Shown piece after piece: positions 43,552-52,654 of a stretch of DNA of 64,000 nucleotides (position 1 is the first letter of the stretch; each line of letters starts with the position of its first letter). The position numbers and the translations under genes were made by a program. Source of the stretch: Ralstonia soli (GTDB lineage Bacteria > Pseudomonadota > Gammaproteobacteria > Burkholderiales > Burkholderiaceae); NCBI RefSeq assembly GCF_023955655.1, contig NZ_JAMXHT010000004.1, positions 372,001 to 436,000 of the forward strand, written 5' to 3'. The notes beneath the pieces were generated by a model. It searched no databases, was not told the DNA's origin, and saw only the letters and a list, made by a program, of their open reading frames with translations.

Positions 43552-44658
43552 ATGACATCCCCCTCGCCGGACACCGCCACGCATCAACCGCTGGCCGGCG
43601 TGCGCGTACTCGATCTCACGCGCCTGCTGCCCGGCCCTGCCGCCACGCGCCATTTGGCTGATCTGGGCGCCGAGATCATCAAGATTGAAGACCCCGGCCC
43701 CGGCGACTACGCCCGCGACATGATGCGCTCGCCCGCCGACCGCGCGGCCGAACGCCCGAGCCTGTTCTTCCGCTCACTCAATCGCAGCAAGACCGAACTG
43801 CGGCTCGACCTCAAGCTCGCAGAAGACCGCGAAGCCCTCATCGAGCACGTGCGCCATGCCGACGTGCTAATCGAGAGTTTTCGCCCCGGCGTCATGGCGC
43901 GCCTCGGCGTCGGTTGGGACACCCTGCGCGCCGCCAATCCGGCACTCGTCATGTGTTCCATCAGCGGCTACGGCCAGGACGGCCCGCTCGCGCAAGCCGC
44001 CGGCCACGACATCAACTACGTCGGCTACGCGGGCATGCTGGATCAACTCTCCAGCGCAGACGGCACGCCCATCGTGCCGAATGTGCAAATCGGCGACCTG
44101 TTGGGCGGCGCGTTAACGGCGGTGGTCGGCATCCTCGCAGCGTTGGTCGATGCCCGCGCCACAGGACGTGGCCGCTACATCGACGTGTCGATGACGGATT
44201 CCGTGTTCGCGCACAACCTGATGGCGTTTTTTGCCGTCGGCGCGCGCGGCAAAGCCAGCCCCGCCGGCACCGACCTGCTCAACGGCGGCGTACCGTGCTA
44301 CGGCGTGTATCGCACGGCGGATGATCGCTTCATGGCCGTCGGCGCGCTGGAATTGAAGTTCTGGCAGGCGATGTGCGATGTCATCCGCAAGCCCGAATGG
44401 AAAGACAAACACTGGGCGCTCGGCCAGCGCGTCGGCGGGGAAGACGCGCAGTCGATGCGCAACGAACTCGCCGCGCTGTTCCTCACCGCCACACAGGCCG
44501 AATGGATCGCGCGTTTCGCCAATGCCGATTGCTGCGTCACCCCCGTGCTGCGCATGGAAGAAGCGATGCAGCACCCGCTCTTCACCGAGCGCAACAGCGT
44601 GGTAAAGGAGAACGGCGAGCCCGTACAGCTCGCCCTGCCGCTACGCTTCAAGGACTAG
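43552..44658 (+). CDS. CaiB/BaiF family CoA-transferase
   Basis: 368-residue class III CoA-transferase. N-terminus LAGVRVLDLTRLLPGPAATRHLADLGAE contains the typical start, followed by IKIEDPGPGDYAR and the LDLK segment. FRPGVMARLGVG and SISGYGQDGP, near the catalytic Asp region, are intact. Alpha-methylacyl-CoA racemase relatives share this fold; substrate not determinable. The gene follows the ABC-F ATPase by 34 bp and ends next to repeat element copy 2. Confidence 0.9.
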   Translation: MTSPSPDTATHQPLAGVRVLDLTRLLPGPAATRHLADLGAEIIKIEDPGPGDYARDMMRSPADRAAERPSLFFRSLNRSKTELRLDLKLAEDREALIEHVRHADVLIESFRPGVMARLGVGWDTLRAANPALVMCSISGYGQDGPLAQAAGHDINYVGYAGMLDQLSSADGTPIVPNVQIGDLLGGALTAVVGILAALVDARATGRGRYIDVSMTDSVFAHNLMAFFAVGARGKASPAGTDLLNGGVPCYGVYRTADDRFMAVGALELKFWQAMCDVIRKPEWKDKHWALGQRVGGEDAQSMRNELAALFLTATQAEWIARFANADCCVTPVLRMEEAMQHPLFTERNSVVKENGEPVQLALPLRFKD

Positions 44659-44721
44659 CGACAGTCACCGAAACCACGTGCGCGGGCGAATACGCCAGCA
44701 CCACGATGGTTTGGCCGTTGA

Positions 44722-44930
44722 TGCCCTAGATGGCGCCTTGAATTTCTGTTGCAGAGAGGAAAAGCAGTGCAGGCCTGTCTGAGCGAAGCGAGTTGCCTGC
44801 ACTCCCTCTCTGCGACATAAATTCAAGGAATGGGTCGCCATCTCGGGCGCGCCTTTCTTTGCTTACTTTCTTTGGCAAGACAAAGAAAGTAAGTCAGCCC
44901 CGGCAGGGGATGAAACAAGGGATGGACCAC
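44722..44930 (-). repeat. Structured dispersed repeat element, copy 2
   Basis: 209-bp inverted copy of the element at 31822-32028, occupying most of the 301-bp gap between convergent caiB-like and dsbB genes. The outer ends (TGCCCTAGATGGCGCC and GGTCCATCCC-side) match copy 1. The long hairpin has outer arms CTTGAATTTCTGTTGC and GCGACATAAATTCAAG, inner stems GCAGAGAGG/CCTCTCTGC and AGTGCAGGC/GCCTGCACT, an A-rich bulge, and the loop CTGTCTGAGCGAAGCGAGTT. The second dyad is perfect here: CTTACTTTCTTTG with CAAAGAAAGTAAG. No protein is credible within it. Confidence 0.9.
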
Positions 44931-44959
44931 CAGCAACAAACCGGCAGCCCAACCCCCTC

Positions 44960-45439
44960 TTACCGGCGCTCGCGCCGAATCATCGCCACCACCAGCGTCA
45001 GCGACAGAATCACCAACCAGATCAGCGACCACACCGGCACCGCCAGACCGAGCACCGGCGGCATCGGCCCGACGCACAGGCCATCCGCCTCGAATACCTG
45101 CGGCAGCCATTTGGCAGTAGGCAGCGCATTGACCCAATTCTCAATCGGATCGATCCCGCAGCTCGCCTTCGGGTTCAGCAGCAGCGACACGTGGTACCCC
45201 GCCACGCACAGGCCGGCCAGCCCGGACAGCATCCCCAGCCCGTGCCACAGCAGCCGCGTGGCCGACGACAGCGCAGCCAGCAGCGAGAACACACCAATGC
45301 CAAGGAAGGCGAACCGCTGCAGGATGCACAGCGGGCACGGCTGCAGCCCCTCCACGTGCTGCAGATACAGCGCATAGCCGACGAGCCCGAAGGCGATCAC
45401 GGCAATCAGCAGGAAAAAGGCGCGCGAGTTGGCTTGCAT
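44960..45439 (-). CDS. dsbB: Disulfide bond formation protein B
   Basis: 159-residue inner-membrane quinone reductase that reoxidises DsbA. Four helices are visible. Redox pair one is C35PLC38 in the first periplasmic loop. The second pair lies in the second loop (SCGIDP near residue 103 and DGLCVGP near 131). A Trp-rich segment (NWVNALPTAKWLPQVF) between them is characteristic. It lies 113 bp after radA and may have its own promoter. Confidence 0.95.
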   Translation of the reverse strand: MQANSRAFFLLIAVIAFGLVGYALYLQHVEGLQPCPLCILQRFAFLGIGVFSLLAALSSATRLLWHGLGMLSGLAGLCVAGYHVSLLLNPKASCGIDPIENWVNALPTAKWLPQVFEADGLCVGPMPPVLGLAVPVWSLIWLVILSLTLVVAMIRRERR

Positions 45440-45552
45440 GGCGGCGTCAGTTCAGGGAAGAAATCTTGGGGAAAAGTTGGCGGATTATCGCACCGCAACG
45501 GCACGCGCATTTTCAAATGACATCAGCGATACCGTTGCGAAATTTTGAAGGA

Positions 45553-46923
45553 TCAGACTTCCAGCGCACGCACGCGATCGATCGCCTGCTCGATGCGCTC
45601 GACGGCAATCACCTCCAGCCCGTCGATCGGCTGTTTGGGCGCATTGGATTTGGGGATCACGGCGATCGAAAAGCCGAGCTTGGCCGCTTCCTTCAGGCGT
45701 TCCTGTCCGCGCGGCGTGGGGCGAATCTCCCCCGCCAAGCCGATCTCGCCAAACACCACCAGCCCGCGCGGCAGCGGCTTGTTGCGCATCGACGAATGAA
45801 TCGCCAGCAGCACCGCCAGGTCCGCCGCCGGCTCGGTGATCTTCACCCCGCCCACCGCGTTGAGGAACACGTCCTGATCGAAGCAGGCGATGCCCGCATG
45901 ACGATGCAGCACCGCCAGCAGCATCGCAAGGCGGTTCTGTTCCAGGCCCACCGCTAAGCGACGCGGGTTCGGCACATTAGCCGTGTCCACCAGCGCCTGG
46001 ATTTCCACCAGCAGCGGTCGCGTGCCCTCCTGCGTCACGAGCACACACGAGCCCGGCACCACCTGCTCATGCTGCGAGAGGAACAGCGCCGACGGATTCG
46101 CCACGCCGCGCAAGCCCCGCTCCGTCATCGCGAACACGCCCAGTTCATTGACCGCACCAAAGCGGTTCTTGAACGCGCGCACCAGCCGATAGGCTGAATG
46201 CGTATCGCCCTCGAAATACAGCACCGTATCGACGATGTGCTCGAGCACGCGCGGCCCTGCCAGCGCGCCCTCCTTGGTGACGTGGCCGACGAGGATGGTG
46301 GTGACGTCCAGCCGCTTGGCGATGCGCGTAAGCTGCGCCGCGCATTCGCGCACCTGCGCCACGGAGCCCGGTGCCGAGGTCAGCGCCTCCGAATACAGCG
46401 TCTGGATCGAATCGATGACGACGACCTCGGGTTTTTCCGTCTCGATCGTCGCCTGGATGCGCTCGAGCTGGATCTCGGCCAGGAGTGCCAGGCTGTCGCT
46501 TTCGATGCCCAGGCGATGCGCGCGCAACGCGATCTGTGCGCCAGACTCTTCGCCGCTCACGTACAGCACGCGGCGCGTGGCAGACAGGTTGGCCAACGCC
46601 TGCAGCAGCAGCGTCGATTTGCCGATGCCCGGATCGCCGCCGATCAGCACCACGCCACCGCCCACCAGGCCGCCGCCCAGCACGCGGTCAAACTCGTCGA
46701 TGCCGCTGGAGAAACGCGGTACATCCACCGCGTCGATGTCCGACAGCTTGCGGACCGTGGCGCTCGACGCCAGCGATTGGAAACGCGCACCCGCACCCGA
46801 GGTCGGTTGCGCGACGGTTTCCACCAGCGTGTTCCATTGCTGGCAATTCGGGCACTGCCCCGCCCATTTCGGCGCCGTGCCACCACACTCGGTGCACGTG
46901 TAGACCGTCTTGCTCTTGGCCAA
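45553..46923 (-). CDS. radA: DNA repair protein RadA
   Basis: 456-residue RecA-like ATPase promoting branch migration in recombination. A four-Cys zinc finger at the N-terminus (C10-x2-C13 ... C24-x2-C27), Walker A GGDPGIGKSTLL, the RadA-specific KNRFG (AFKNRFGAVNELG) and a C-terminal Lon-protease-like domain (about 280-456). Length is standard. Follows alr with 69 bp between them. Confidence 0.97.
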   Translation of the reverse strand: MAKSKTVYTCTECGGTAPKWAGQCPNCQQWNTLVETVAQPTSGAGARFQSLASSATVRKLSDIDAVDVPRFSSGIDEFDRVLGGGLVGGGVVLIGGDPGIGKSTLLLQALANLSATRRVLYVSGEESGAQIALRAHRLGIESDSLALLAEIQLERIQATIETEKPEVVVIDSIQTLYSEALTSAPGSVAQVRECAAQLTRIAKRLDVTTILVGHVTKEGALAGPRVLEHIVDTVLYFEGDTHSAYRLVRAFKNRFGAVNELGVFAMTERGLRGVANPSALFLSQHEQVVPGSCVLVTQEGTRPLLVEIQALVDTANVPNPRRLAVGLEQNRLAMLLAVLHRHAGIACFDQDVFLNAVGGVKITEPAADLAVLLAIHSSMRNKPLPRGLVVFGEIGLAGEIRPTPRGQERLKEAAKLGFSIAVIPKSNAPKQPIDGLEVIAVERIEQAIDRVRALEV

Positions 46924-46992
46924 ACAACCCCCTGCTTACGGCGCCGCGAGAGAGGCGGCGGCCGCTCGATCTTTGTCTTTGCTGTGCCGCGC

Positions 46993-48117
46993 TCAGGCGG
47001 CCTTGCCCAGCTCGTTCGTGTCTGCCGTGCTGACGGGCTCGACCACCACTGGCACGCGCGGCGCCAAGGCGCACATCAGCTCATAGCCGACGGTGCCAGA
47101 GGCCTGCGCCACATCGTCAATGGGCAAACCCTCGCCCCACAGCGTGACCGGTGTGCCGACGCGCGCCTCAGGCACGCTGGTCAGGTCCACGGTGATCATG
47201 TCCATCGACACGCGACCCACGATATGCGTGCGCACGCCATCCACCAGCACCGGCGTGTGTTCGCCATTCCAGCCCGGCGCGTGACGCGGGTAGCCGTCGG
47301 CATAACCGCACGCAACGATACCGATGCGCATCGGCCGCTCCACGACAAAGCGTGACCCGTACCCGATGGTCGCGCCCGGCTGCAAGTCCTGGACGGCGAT
47401 CAGCTCGCTCTTGAGCGACATGGCGGGCATCAGGCCGGTGCCGTCGATGTCGGCCGCCACACCCGTCGGCGATGCACCGTACATGATCACGCCCGGGCGC
47501 ACCCAATCGCGATGCGCCTTCGGATGCCACAGCGTGGCCGCCGAGTTGGAGAGCGACGCTTCGCCCGGCAGCCCCTGCGTGGCCTGCTCGAAGGCAGCGA
47601 GCTGGTGATCGATGCCGCGCGGGCCGTCGGCGTCGGAAAAGTGCGTCATGTGGACGATGGTGCCGATACCCGAAATGGCGCGGGCGCGTTCCCACGCGGC
47701 GCGGTAAGCGGCCGGCGCAAAACCGAGGCGGCTCATGCCCGTGTTGATCTTGAGCTGCACGCTGATGGGGCCCTTCAGGCGGGCCAGTTCCAGCATGCGC
47801 AACTGCTCTTCGTTGTGGACTGTGGTGGTAAGACGGTACTGCTCGACGATGGCCAGATCTTCGGGCTTGAAGAAGCCTTCGAGCAACAGGACCGGCCCCT
47901 GCCAGCCGAGCTGGCGCAGGCGGACCGCCTCGTCCAGGTCGAGCAGACCAAAGCCGTCGGTCTGTCGCAGGCCTTCGTACACGCGTTCGATGCCGTGGCC
48001 GTAGGCGTTGGCTTTGACGACAGCCCACACGCGCGAGTTGGGCGCGTGGCGGCGGGCAACCTGAAGATTGTTGGCAAGTGCGGGGCCGTGGATAACGGCC
48101 TGGATGGGTCTTGGCAT
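46993..48117 (-). CDS. alr: Alanine racemase
   Basis: 374-residue PLP enzyme interconverting L- and D-alanine for peptidoglycan. PLP Lys35 is in [11 protein letters not shown], and [15 protein letters not shown] and the C-terminal [11 protein letters not shown] with the catalytic Tyr region are present. The ATG at 48117 gives the family N-terminus [20 protein letters not shown]; an open 40-codon extension upstream lacks support. Whether it is the biosynthetic Alr or catabolic DadX type cannot be told, since no dadA is adjacent. Confidence 0.95.
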   Translation of the reverse strand: MPRPIQAVIHGPALANNLQVARRHAPNSRVWAVVKANAYGHGIERVYEGLRQTDGFGLLDLDEAVRLRQLGWQGPVLLLEGFFKPEDLAIVEQYRLTTTVHNEEQLRMLELARLKGPISVQLKINTGMSRLGFAPAAYRAAWERARAISGIGTIVHMTHFSDADGPRGIDHQLAAFEQATQGLPGEASLSNSAATLWHPKAHRDWVRPGVIMYGASPTGVAADIDGTGLMPAMSLKSELIAVQDLQPGATIGYGSRFVVERPMRIGIVACGYADGYPRHAPGWNGEHTPVLVDGVRTHIVGRVSMDMITVDLTSVPEARVGTPVTLWGEGLPIDDVAQASGTVGYELMCALAPRVPVVVEPVSTADTNELGKAA

Positions 48118-48757
48118 GACGACAAACCTGCAAAACGTGGGGGCGACAAGCGCGCTCGTGGCGCGGCGCCGGTGCTGCAATGCAATAAGCCTGCACTGCG
48201 AAGAACGGCCGCGCGGGGCCGGTGCGCCCGGCCGCACGCGATCAACGTTCTATTTGACCACAGGACGCCCAGTGGTTCGCGCCCGCAAGCGGTTCGCGAG
48301 AAAAGAAAGTACGCAGCCGTCACTGGAAGCGCACAAGTTTCGTGATATAAAGCCGTTCAATTTCGGCATGGAAAAACATACGTGATGCACGGGCAGCATA
48401 AGGAAAGTTCGGCAATGGCCACTTCTTTTTGCGTGACGGAAGCACATCGGGTATGACCATGCGAACAGGCGAGAACAAAACACGCATCGGGCGGAACGCA
48501 TGCCCCGAACGCCTGTCAGTGAAGATTCCCGCGGTTGCCCGGCGCAGCAAGCTGGCCCCGTCCGCGGGAACCACAAGAAGGGGAGCCAGCGCGGACGAAG
48601 GCGCTCATGCCGCGACCGCGCTTGTGCGCTGCTCGGCCGGTCAGCTGATGCACCGCCCCGCCGGCAACCCGGGGAGCGCTTCCCGAGCACCGGCGCACTG
48701 CCGGCGCGTCGTGAAGGCGAATATGGCACTGCGGTCTACGGGGACGAATTCGAAGGT
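48118..48757 (+). other. 640-bp intergenic region with structured lplT leader
   Basis: Longest gene-free stretch in the window, between divergent alr and lplT. A weak GATATAA-like -10 occurs at 48345-48351. A perfect 9-bp inverted repeat TTCCCGCGG/CCGCGGGAA (48526-48534 and 48562-48570) and a smaller CCGGC/GCCGG hairpin lie between it and lplT. The lplT frame is open upstream to 48500 but that extension is Arg/Pro-rich and unsupported. No known riboswitch is recognised. Confidence 0.5.
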
Positions 48758-50074
48758 ATGAAGAAGGGCTTTTACACCATCATGGCGGCGCAGTTTTTTT
48801 CGTCGCTCGCCGATAACGCGCTGCTCATCGCCGCGATCGCCCTTCTGACGGAGATGCATGCCCCGCAGTGGATGACCCCGCTGCTCAAGCTGTTCTTCGT
48901 GCTCTCTTACGTTCTACTTGCCGCATTCGTGGGGGCGTTTGCCGATTCCCGGCCCAAGGGCAAGGTGATGCTCATCACCAATGCCATCAAGCTGCTCGGC
49001 TGTGGCGTGATGCTCACCGGCGTGCACCCGCTGCTGGCCTATGGTGTGGTCGGTTTTGGTGCAGCGGCGTACTCGCCGGCCAAGTACGGCATCCTGACCG
49101 AGCTGCTTCCGCCGGAAAAACTCGTTGCCGCCAACGGATGGATCGAAGGGCTCACCGTGGGCTCGATCATCCTTGGCACGGTCCTGGGCGGCGCGCTGAT
49201 CTCCAAACACGTGTCGACATGGCTGCTGTCGTTCGACATCCCGGGGCTGGAACGCATCGACACTCCGGCCGAAGCAGCCATGCTGGTGATCATGGCGATC
49301 TACCTGATCGCGGCGCTGTTCAACATGCGCATTCCCGATACCGGCGCACGCTACCCGCAGCAGGAAAAGAACCCGGTACGCCTGATCTCGGAATTTGCCG
49401 ACTGCTTCAACGCCCTGTGGCGCGACAAGCTGGGCCAGATTTCGTTGGCGGTGACGACGCTGTTCTGGGGGGCTGGCGCCACGCTGCAGTTCATCGTGCT
49501 GAAGTGGGCGGAGCAATCGCTGGAGCTGAACCTGTCGCAAGGCGCCATCCTGCAGGCCGTGGTGGCTGTAGGCGTGGCCGTTGGCGCCATGAGTGCAGCG
49601 GTGAAGATCCCGCTGCGCCGCTCGCTCGATGTGCTGCCGGTCGGCGTGGCGATGGGCGCTGTGGTCATGCTGATGGCGTTCTACACCAAGCACACGATCC
49701 CCGAAGTCACCTTCCACATCGGCTCGATGACGCTGCCGCTGTACATGCTGATCGCCTACCTGTTCCTGATGCTGGTAGGCGCCATGTCGGGCTTCTTTGT
49801 GGTGCCGATGAACGCGCTGCTGCAGCACCGCGGGCACGTGCTGCTCTCGGCCGGTCACTCGATTGCCGTGCAGAACTTCAATGAGAACGTCTCGGTGCTG
49901 CTGATGCTGTGCCTGTATGCGCTGCTTATCAAGCTGAACGTGTCGGTTGGCGTGGTGATCGTATCGTTCGGCATCTTCGTCTGCGTGACGATGGCACTCG
50001 TGATGCGTCGGCATCGCCTCAACGAGAAGCTGTATCACACCGCCGCGCTCATCGGCGAAGACAAGCACCACTAG
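48758..50074 (+). CDS. lplT: Lysophospholipid transporter LplT
   Basis: 438-residue MFS protein with about 12 membrane helices, flipping lysophosphatidylethanolamine across the inner membrane for reacylation. Starts MKKGFYTIMAAQFFSSLADNA, the LplT signature, then FADSRPKGKVM and SPAKYGILTELLP. GAAG before the ATG is a weak ribosome binding site. In enterobacteria it is encoded beside aas, which supplies the acyltransferase; no aas gene is adjacent here. Confidence 0.94.
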   Translation: MKKGFYTIMAAQFFSSLADNALLIAAIALLTEMHAPQWMTPLLKLFFVLSYVLLAAFVGAFADSRPKGKVMLITNAIKLLGCGVMLTGVHPLLAYGVVGFGAAAYSPAKYGILTELLPPEKLVAANGWIEGLTVGSIILGTVLGGALISKHVSTWLLSFDIPGLERIDTPAEAAMLVIMAIYLIAALFNMRIPDTGARYPQQEKNPVRLISEFADCFNALWRDKLGQISLAVTTLFWGAGATLQFIVLKWAEQSLELNLSQGAILQAVVAVGVAVGAMSAAVKIPLRRSLDVLPVGVAMGAVVMLMAFYTKHTIPEVTFHIGSMTLPLYMLIAYLFLMLVGAMSGFFVVPMNALLQHRGHVLLSAGHSIAVQNFNENVSVLLMLCLYALLIKLNVSVGVVIVSFGIFVCVTMALVMRRHRLNEKLYHTAALIGEDKHH

Positions 50075-50101
50075 CCACTGCCCCGTCGGGCAAACGGCGA
50101 C

Positions 50102-50905
50102 TTACTGGGCGCCGCGCTCCGCGTACACCTTGCGCGCCAGGCAGAGATCGTCCCACGCGCGCGCCTTGTCGGTCAGCGTGCGCAGCAGATAGGCCGGGTG
50201 ATAGGTCACCACCACCGGCACGCCTTCCACCTCATGCACCTTGCCGCGCAGCTTGCCGACGGGCGTCTGCGTCTGCAGCAGGCTCTGCGCGGCAAAGCGG
50301 CCGAGCACCACGATCACGCGCGGCTTGACCAGCGCAATCTGACGCTTGAGATACGGATCACACATCGCCACTTCATCGGGCTCCGGGTCACGGTTGCCGG
50401 GCGGGCGGCACTTGAGCACGTTGGCGATGAACACCCCCTTCTCGCGCGACAGGCCGATCGAGCGCAGCATGCTGTCGAGCAGCTTGCCGGCTTGGCCGAC
50501 AAACGGCTCGCCCTGCTTGTCCTCCTGCTCGCCAGGGGCCTCGCCGATCAGCATCCACTCGGCCTGACGGTCGCCCACACCGAACACGGTGTTCGTGCGA
50601 CGCTCGCACAGCTTGCACGACGTGCAGTCGGAAACAGCGGCTTCGAGCTGCGCCCAGTCGAACGCCGCGATGCGTTGCGCACGCGGTGCGGCCGACTCCG
50701 ATGGCGCATCGGCGGCAGGTGCCTCGACTTGCGCAACCACAGGCTCGACGATAACCGGGGCAACTGCGGCGGCGGTTTCGGCCATGGCTTGCACCGGCTC
50801 GGCCACCGCAACATTGGCGGTTTCAATCACAGCGGATTCCGCCCCACGCAGCGTCCATTCGGTGGAAACGCCCAGCGCCTCCAGCATCCGCGATCGACGA
50901 TTCAT
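50102..50905 (-). CDS. Uracil-DNA glycosylase, family 4 type
   Basis: 267-residue Fe-S uracil-DNA glycosylase. The catalytic domain starts near residue 85 with the cluster ligands C94-x2-C97, then motif [19 protein letters not shown], the further Cys in [11 protein letters not shown], and HPAYLLR near the C-terminus (motif for DNA insertion). The first 80 residues form an Ala/Glu/Val-rich linker, common in Burkholderiales. It is translationally coupled (4-nt ATGA overlap) to rimI, making a tsaB-rimI-udg unit. Confidence 0.92.
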   Translation of the reverse strand: MNRRSRMLEALGVSTEWTLRGAESAVIETANVAVAEPVQAMAETAAAVAPVIVEPVVAQVEAPAADAPSESAAPRAQRIAAFDWAQLEAAVSDCTSCKLCERRTNTVFGVGDRQAEWMLIGEAPGEQEDKQGEPFVGQAGKLLDSMLRSIGLSREKGVFIANVLKCRPPGNRDPEPDEVAMCDPYLKRQIALVKPRVIVVLGRFAAQSLLQTQTPVGKLRGKVHEVEGVPVVVTYHPAYLLRTLTDKARAWDDLCLARKVYAERGAQ

Positions 50906-51429
50906 GCTGCCTCCACCCCGCTCGCCTCACAAACGATGCGCATGACGAGCGCATCCTCGCGCGTGTTGTTCTCGGCCGGATAGTAGCGCTTGCGCCGGCC
51001 GATCTCGGCAAACCCGACGCGGCGATACAGCGCAATCGCGCCGGTATTGGACGGGCGAACTTCCAGCAACAGGCTGCCGAAACCGTGCACCAGCGTGAGC
51101 GCCACCGCCAGACGCAGCAGCCAGCGGCCCAGCCCCTGGCGCTGCCACACGGGGGCAACGGTGACGTTTAGCAGATGCATCTCGTCAACCACGGGCATGA
51201 GGATCAGGTACCCCGCAACCTCATTGCCCCCGTCGCGCAGCACGATGCCCAGATGGCCCGACTTGAGCGAATCTTCGAAGTTGCCGCGCGACCATGGAAA
51301 CGCAAAGGCGGCGTGCTCAATCGCAGCAACACCGGCCAGATCGCGTGCGGTCATGCGTTCAGCACGCCAGCCGGCGGGCAATGGTGTCTGCGCGATGACA
51401 CCGGCGAGCGCGTTGTCGATCAGGCTCAT
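50902..51429 (-). CDS. rimI: Ribosomal protein bS18 N-acetyltransferase RimI
   Basis: 175-residue GNAT acetyltransferase acting on the N-terminal Ala of S18. The acetyl-CoA loop QRQGLGRWLLR is visible in motif A, with preceding MHLLNVTVAPVW and following LEVRPSNTGAIALYRRVGFAEIGRR. Overlaps tsaB by 4 nt and udg by 4 nt. The tsaB-rimI pairing is conserved widely. Confidence 0.93.
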   Translation of the reverse strand: MSLIDNALAGVIAQTPLPAGWRAERMTARDLAGVAAIEHAAFAFPWSRGNFEDSLKSGHLGIVLRDGGNEVAGYLILMPVVDEMHLLNVTVAPVWQRQGLGRWLLRLAVALTLVHGFGSLLLEVRPSNTGAIALYRRVGFAEIGRRKRYYPAENNTREDALVMRIVCEASGVEAA

Positions 51430-52166
51430 GGATGACCACCCGCCGCAGCGGCCTTGGCCTGCTGCACGGCCTGCCGCTCTTCAATGGTGAGCGCGACCTT
51501 GTCACGCACGTAGAGCGGCGCGGCGTCTTCCGGGCGCACGGTGTGGCCTGCCGCCAGCAGGCGCAAACCCACGGCGGCGATCTCGCGAGCGTCCGGGGCC
51601 ACCTCGGGCAGCACGGCGGCGGCGCCCGCAGCAATGCTGAGCTGATCGCCGAACACCGCAGCGGCGTTGCCGGCCAGCCAATACGGCTGCGACGGAGCGG
51701 CCACGCTCTGCGGCGCACTGACCTGAATGGCGGACAACGCGTGCCAGCCCGAGGCATCCTGTGCCGAATCCACTGGGGCGAAGCTGGCCCAATAGCACTC
51801 GTCCATGCGCGCATCGAGCGCGACGGTGACAGCAGTCCCGGCCGGCAGCGATGCACGCGTCTGCTCGGCACAGGCCACCAGCGAGTTCACCGGCACCACC
51901 GGCAAATCCGCACCAAATGCCAAACCCTGCGCCACCCCGCATGCCGTACGCAAGCCGGTGAACGAACCGGGGCCAGCACCAAAGGCAATCGCTGCGCAAT
52001 CGGCCAGGGCGATACCGGCCTCGGCCAGCAATTCGGCGGTGGCCGGCAACACGCGGCTACTGGAGCGCGGGCCGGTGTGTTCATGGCGAAATAGCGTGCA
52101 CGTGCCGTCACCAAGGGCGACGGAACAGAACTCGGTGGAGGTGTCGAAAGCAAGAATCCAGGGCAT
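51426..52166 (-). CDS. tsaB: tRNA t6A biosynthesis protein TsaB
   Basis: 246-residue ASKHA-fold partner of TsaD in threonylcarbamoylation of A37 in ANN-decoding tRNAs. N-terminus MPWILAFDTSTEFCSVAL and central AIAFGAGPGSFTGLRTACGVAQGLAF are diagnostic. It lacks the metal-binding His of TsaD, as expected. Leads the tsaB-rimI-udg unit, divergent from the acyl-CoA-binding protein gene with a 173-bp gap. Confidence 0.95.
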   Translation of the reverse strand: MPWILAFDTSTEFCSVALGDGTCTLFRHEHTGPRSSSRVLPATAELLAEAGIALADCAAIAFGAGPGSFTGLRTACGVAQGLAFGADLPVVPVNSLVACAEQTRASLPAGTAVTVALDARMDECYWASFAPVDSAQDASGWHALSAIQVSAPQSVAAPSQPYWLAGNAAAVFGDQLSIAAGAAAVLPEVAPDAREIAAVGLRLLAAGHTVRPEDAAPLYVRDKVALTIEERQAVQQAKAAAAGGHP

Positions 52167-52339
52167 GGCGGCATTGTACCGGCTGGTGCGACGGCTGAAT
52201 GCGCAAACCCGCTGCGGCGATCCGGAAAAACCGGGCGGAAAACCAGGTGAAAAACCGAGACCACCCTCGAATTCAAACGGCCCGGACGGGCAACCCCGGC
52301 GCTATCATCGGCGCACCATTGTTTGAGCCGGAAACCACC

Positions 52340-52609
52340 ATGAGCGATCTCCAAGCCCGTTTTGACCAAGCCCAAATCGACGTCAAGGGCCTCTCCGAGC
52401 GCCCCGCCAACATGACGCTGCTGCGCCTGTACGCCCTGTACAAGCAAGGCGCGGAGGGCGACGCCCACGGCGACAAGCCCGGCTTTACCGACATCGTCGG
52501 CCGCTACAAGTTTGAAGCGTGGGAAGGCCTGAAGGGCACCTCGCAAGACGAGGCCAAGCAGAAGTACATCGACCTCGTCGAAGAACTGAAAAGTGGCGCG
52601 ACGACCTGA
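52340..52609 (+). CDS. Acyl-CoA-binding protein
   Basis: 89-residue four-helix ACBP that carries long-chain acyl-CoA esters in the cytosol. The family-wide segments LRLYALYKQGAEGD, the central Lys in FTDIVGRYKFEAWEGLKG and EAKQKYIDLVEEL are present, giving the full binding site. ACBPs are nearly universal in eukaryotes but sporadic in bacteria. The ATG at 52340 gives the family length; upstream in-frame sequence is not conserved-looking. A strong terminator follows. Confidence 0.93.
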   Translation: MSDLQARFDQAQIDVKGLSERPANMTLLRLYALYKQGAEGDAHGDKPGFTDIVGRYKFEAWEGLKGTSQDEAKQKYIDLVEELKSGATT

Positions 52610-52627
52610 TCGTTACCGCATCACAAG

Positions 52628-52654
52628 AAACCGGGCCATGCGCCCGGTTTTTTT
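52628..52654 (+). terminator. Terminator after the acyl-CoA-binding protein gene
   Basis: AACCGGGC... stem: CCGGGC (52631-52636) pairs with GCCCGG (52642-52647), loop CATGC, followed by seven U residues. It lies between convergent genes and may act weakly on the minus strand too. Confidence 0.85.

Noticed and set aside
48500-48757. N-terminal extension of lplT of 86 codons
   Set aside because: Arg/Pro-rich with no homology-like features; the ATG at 48758 gives the standard LplT start and first membrane helix.
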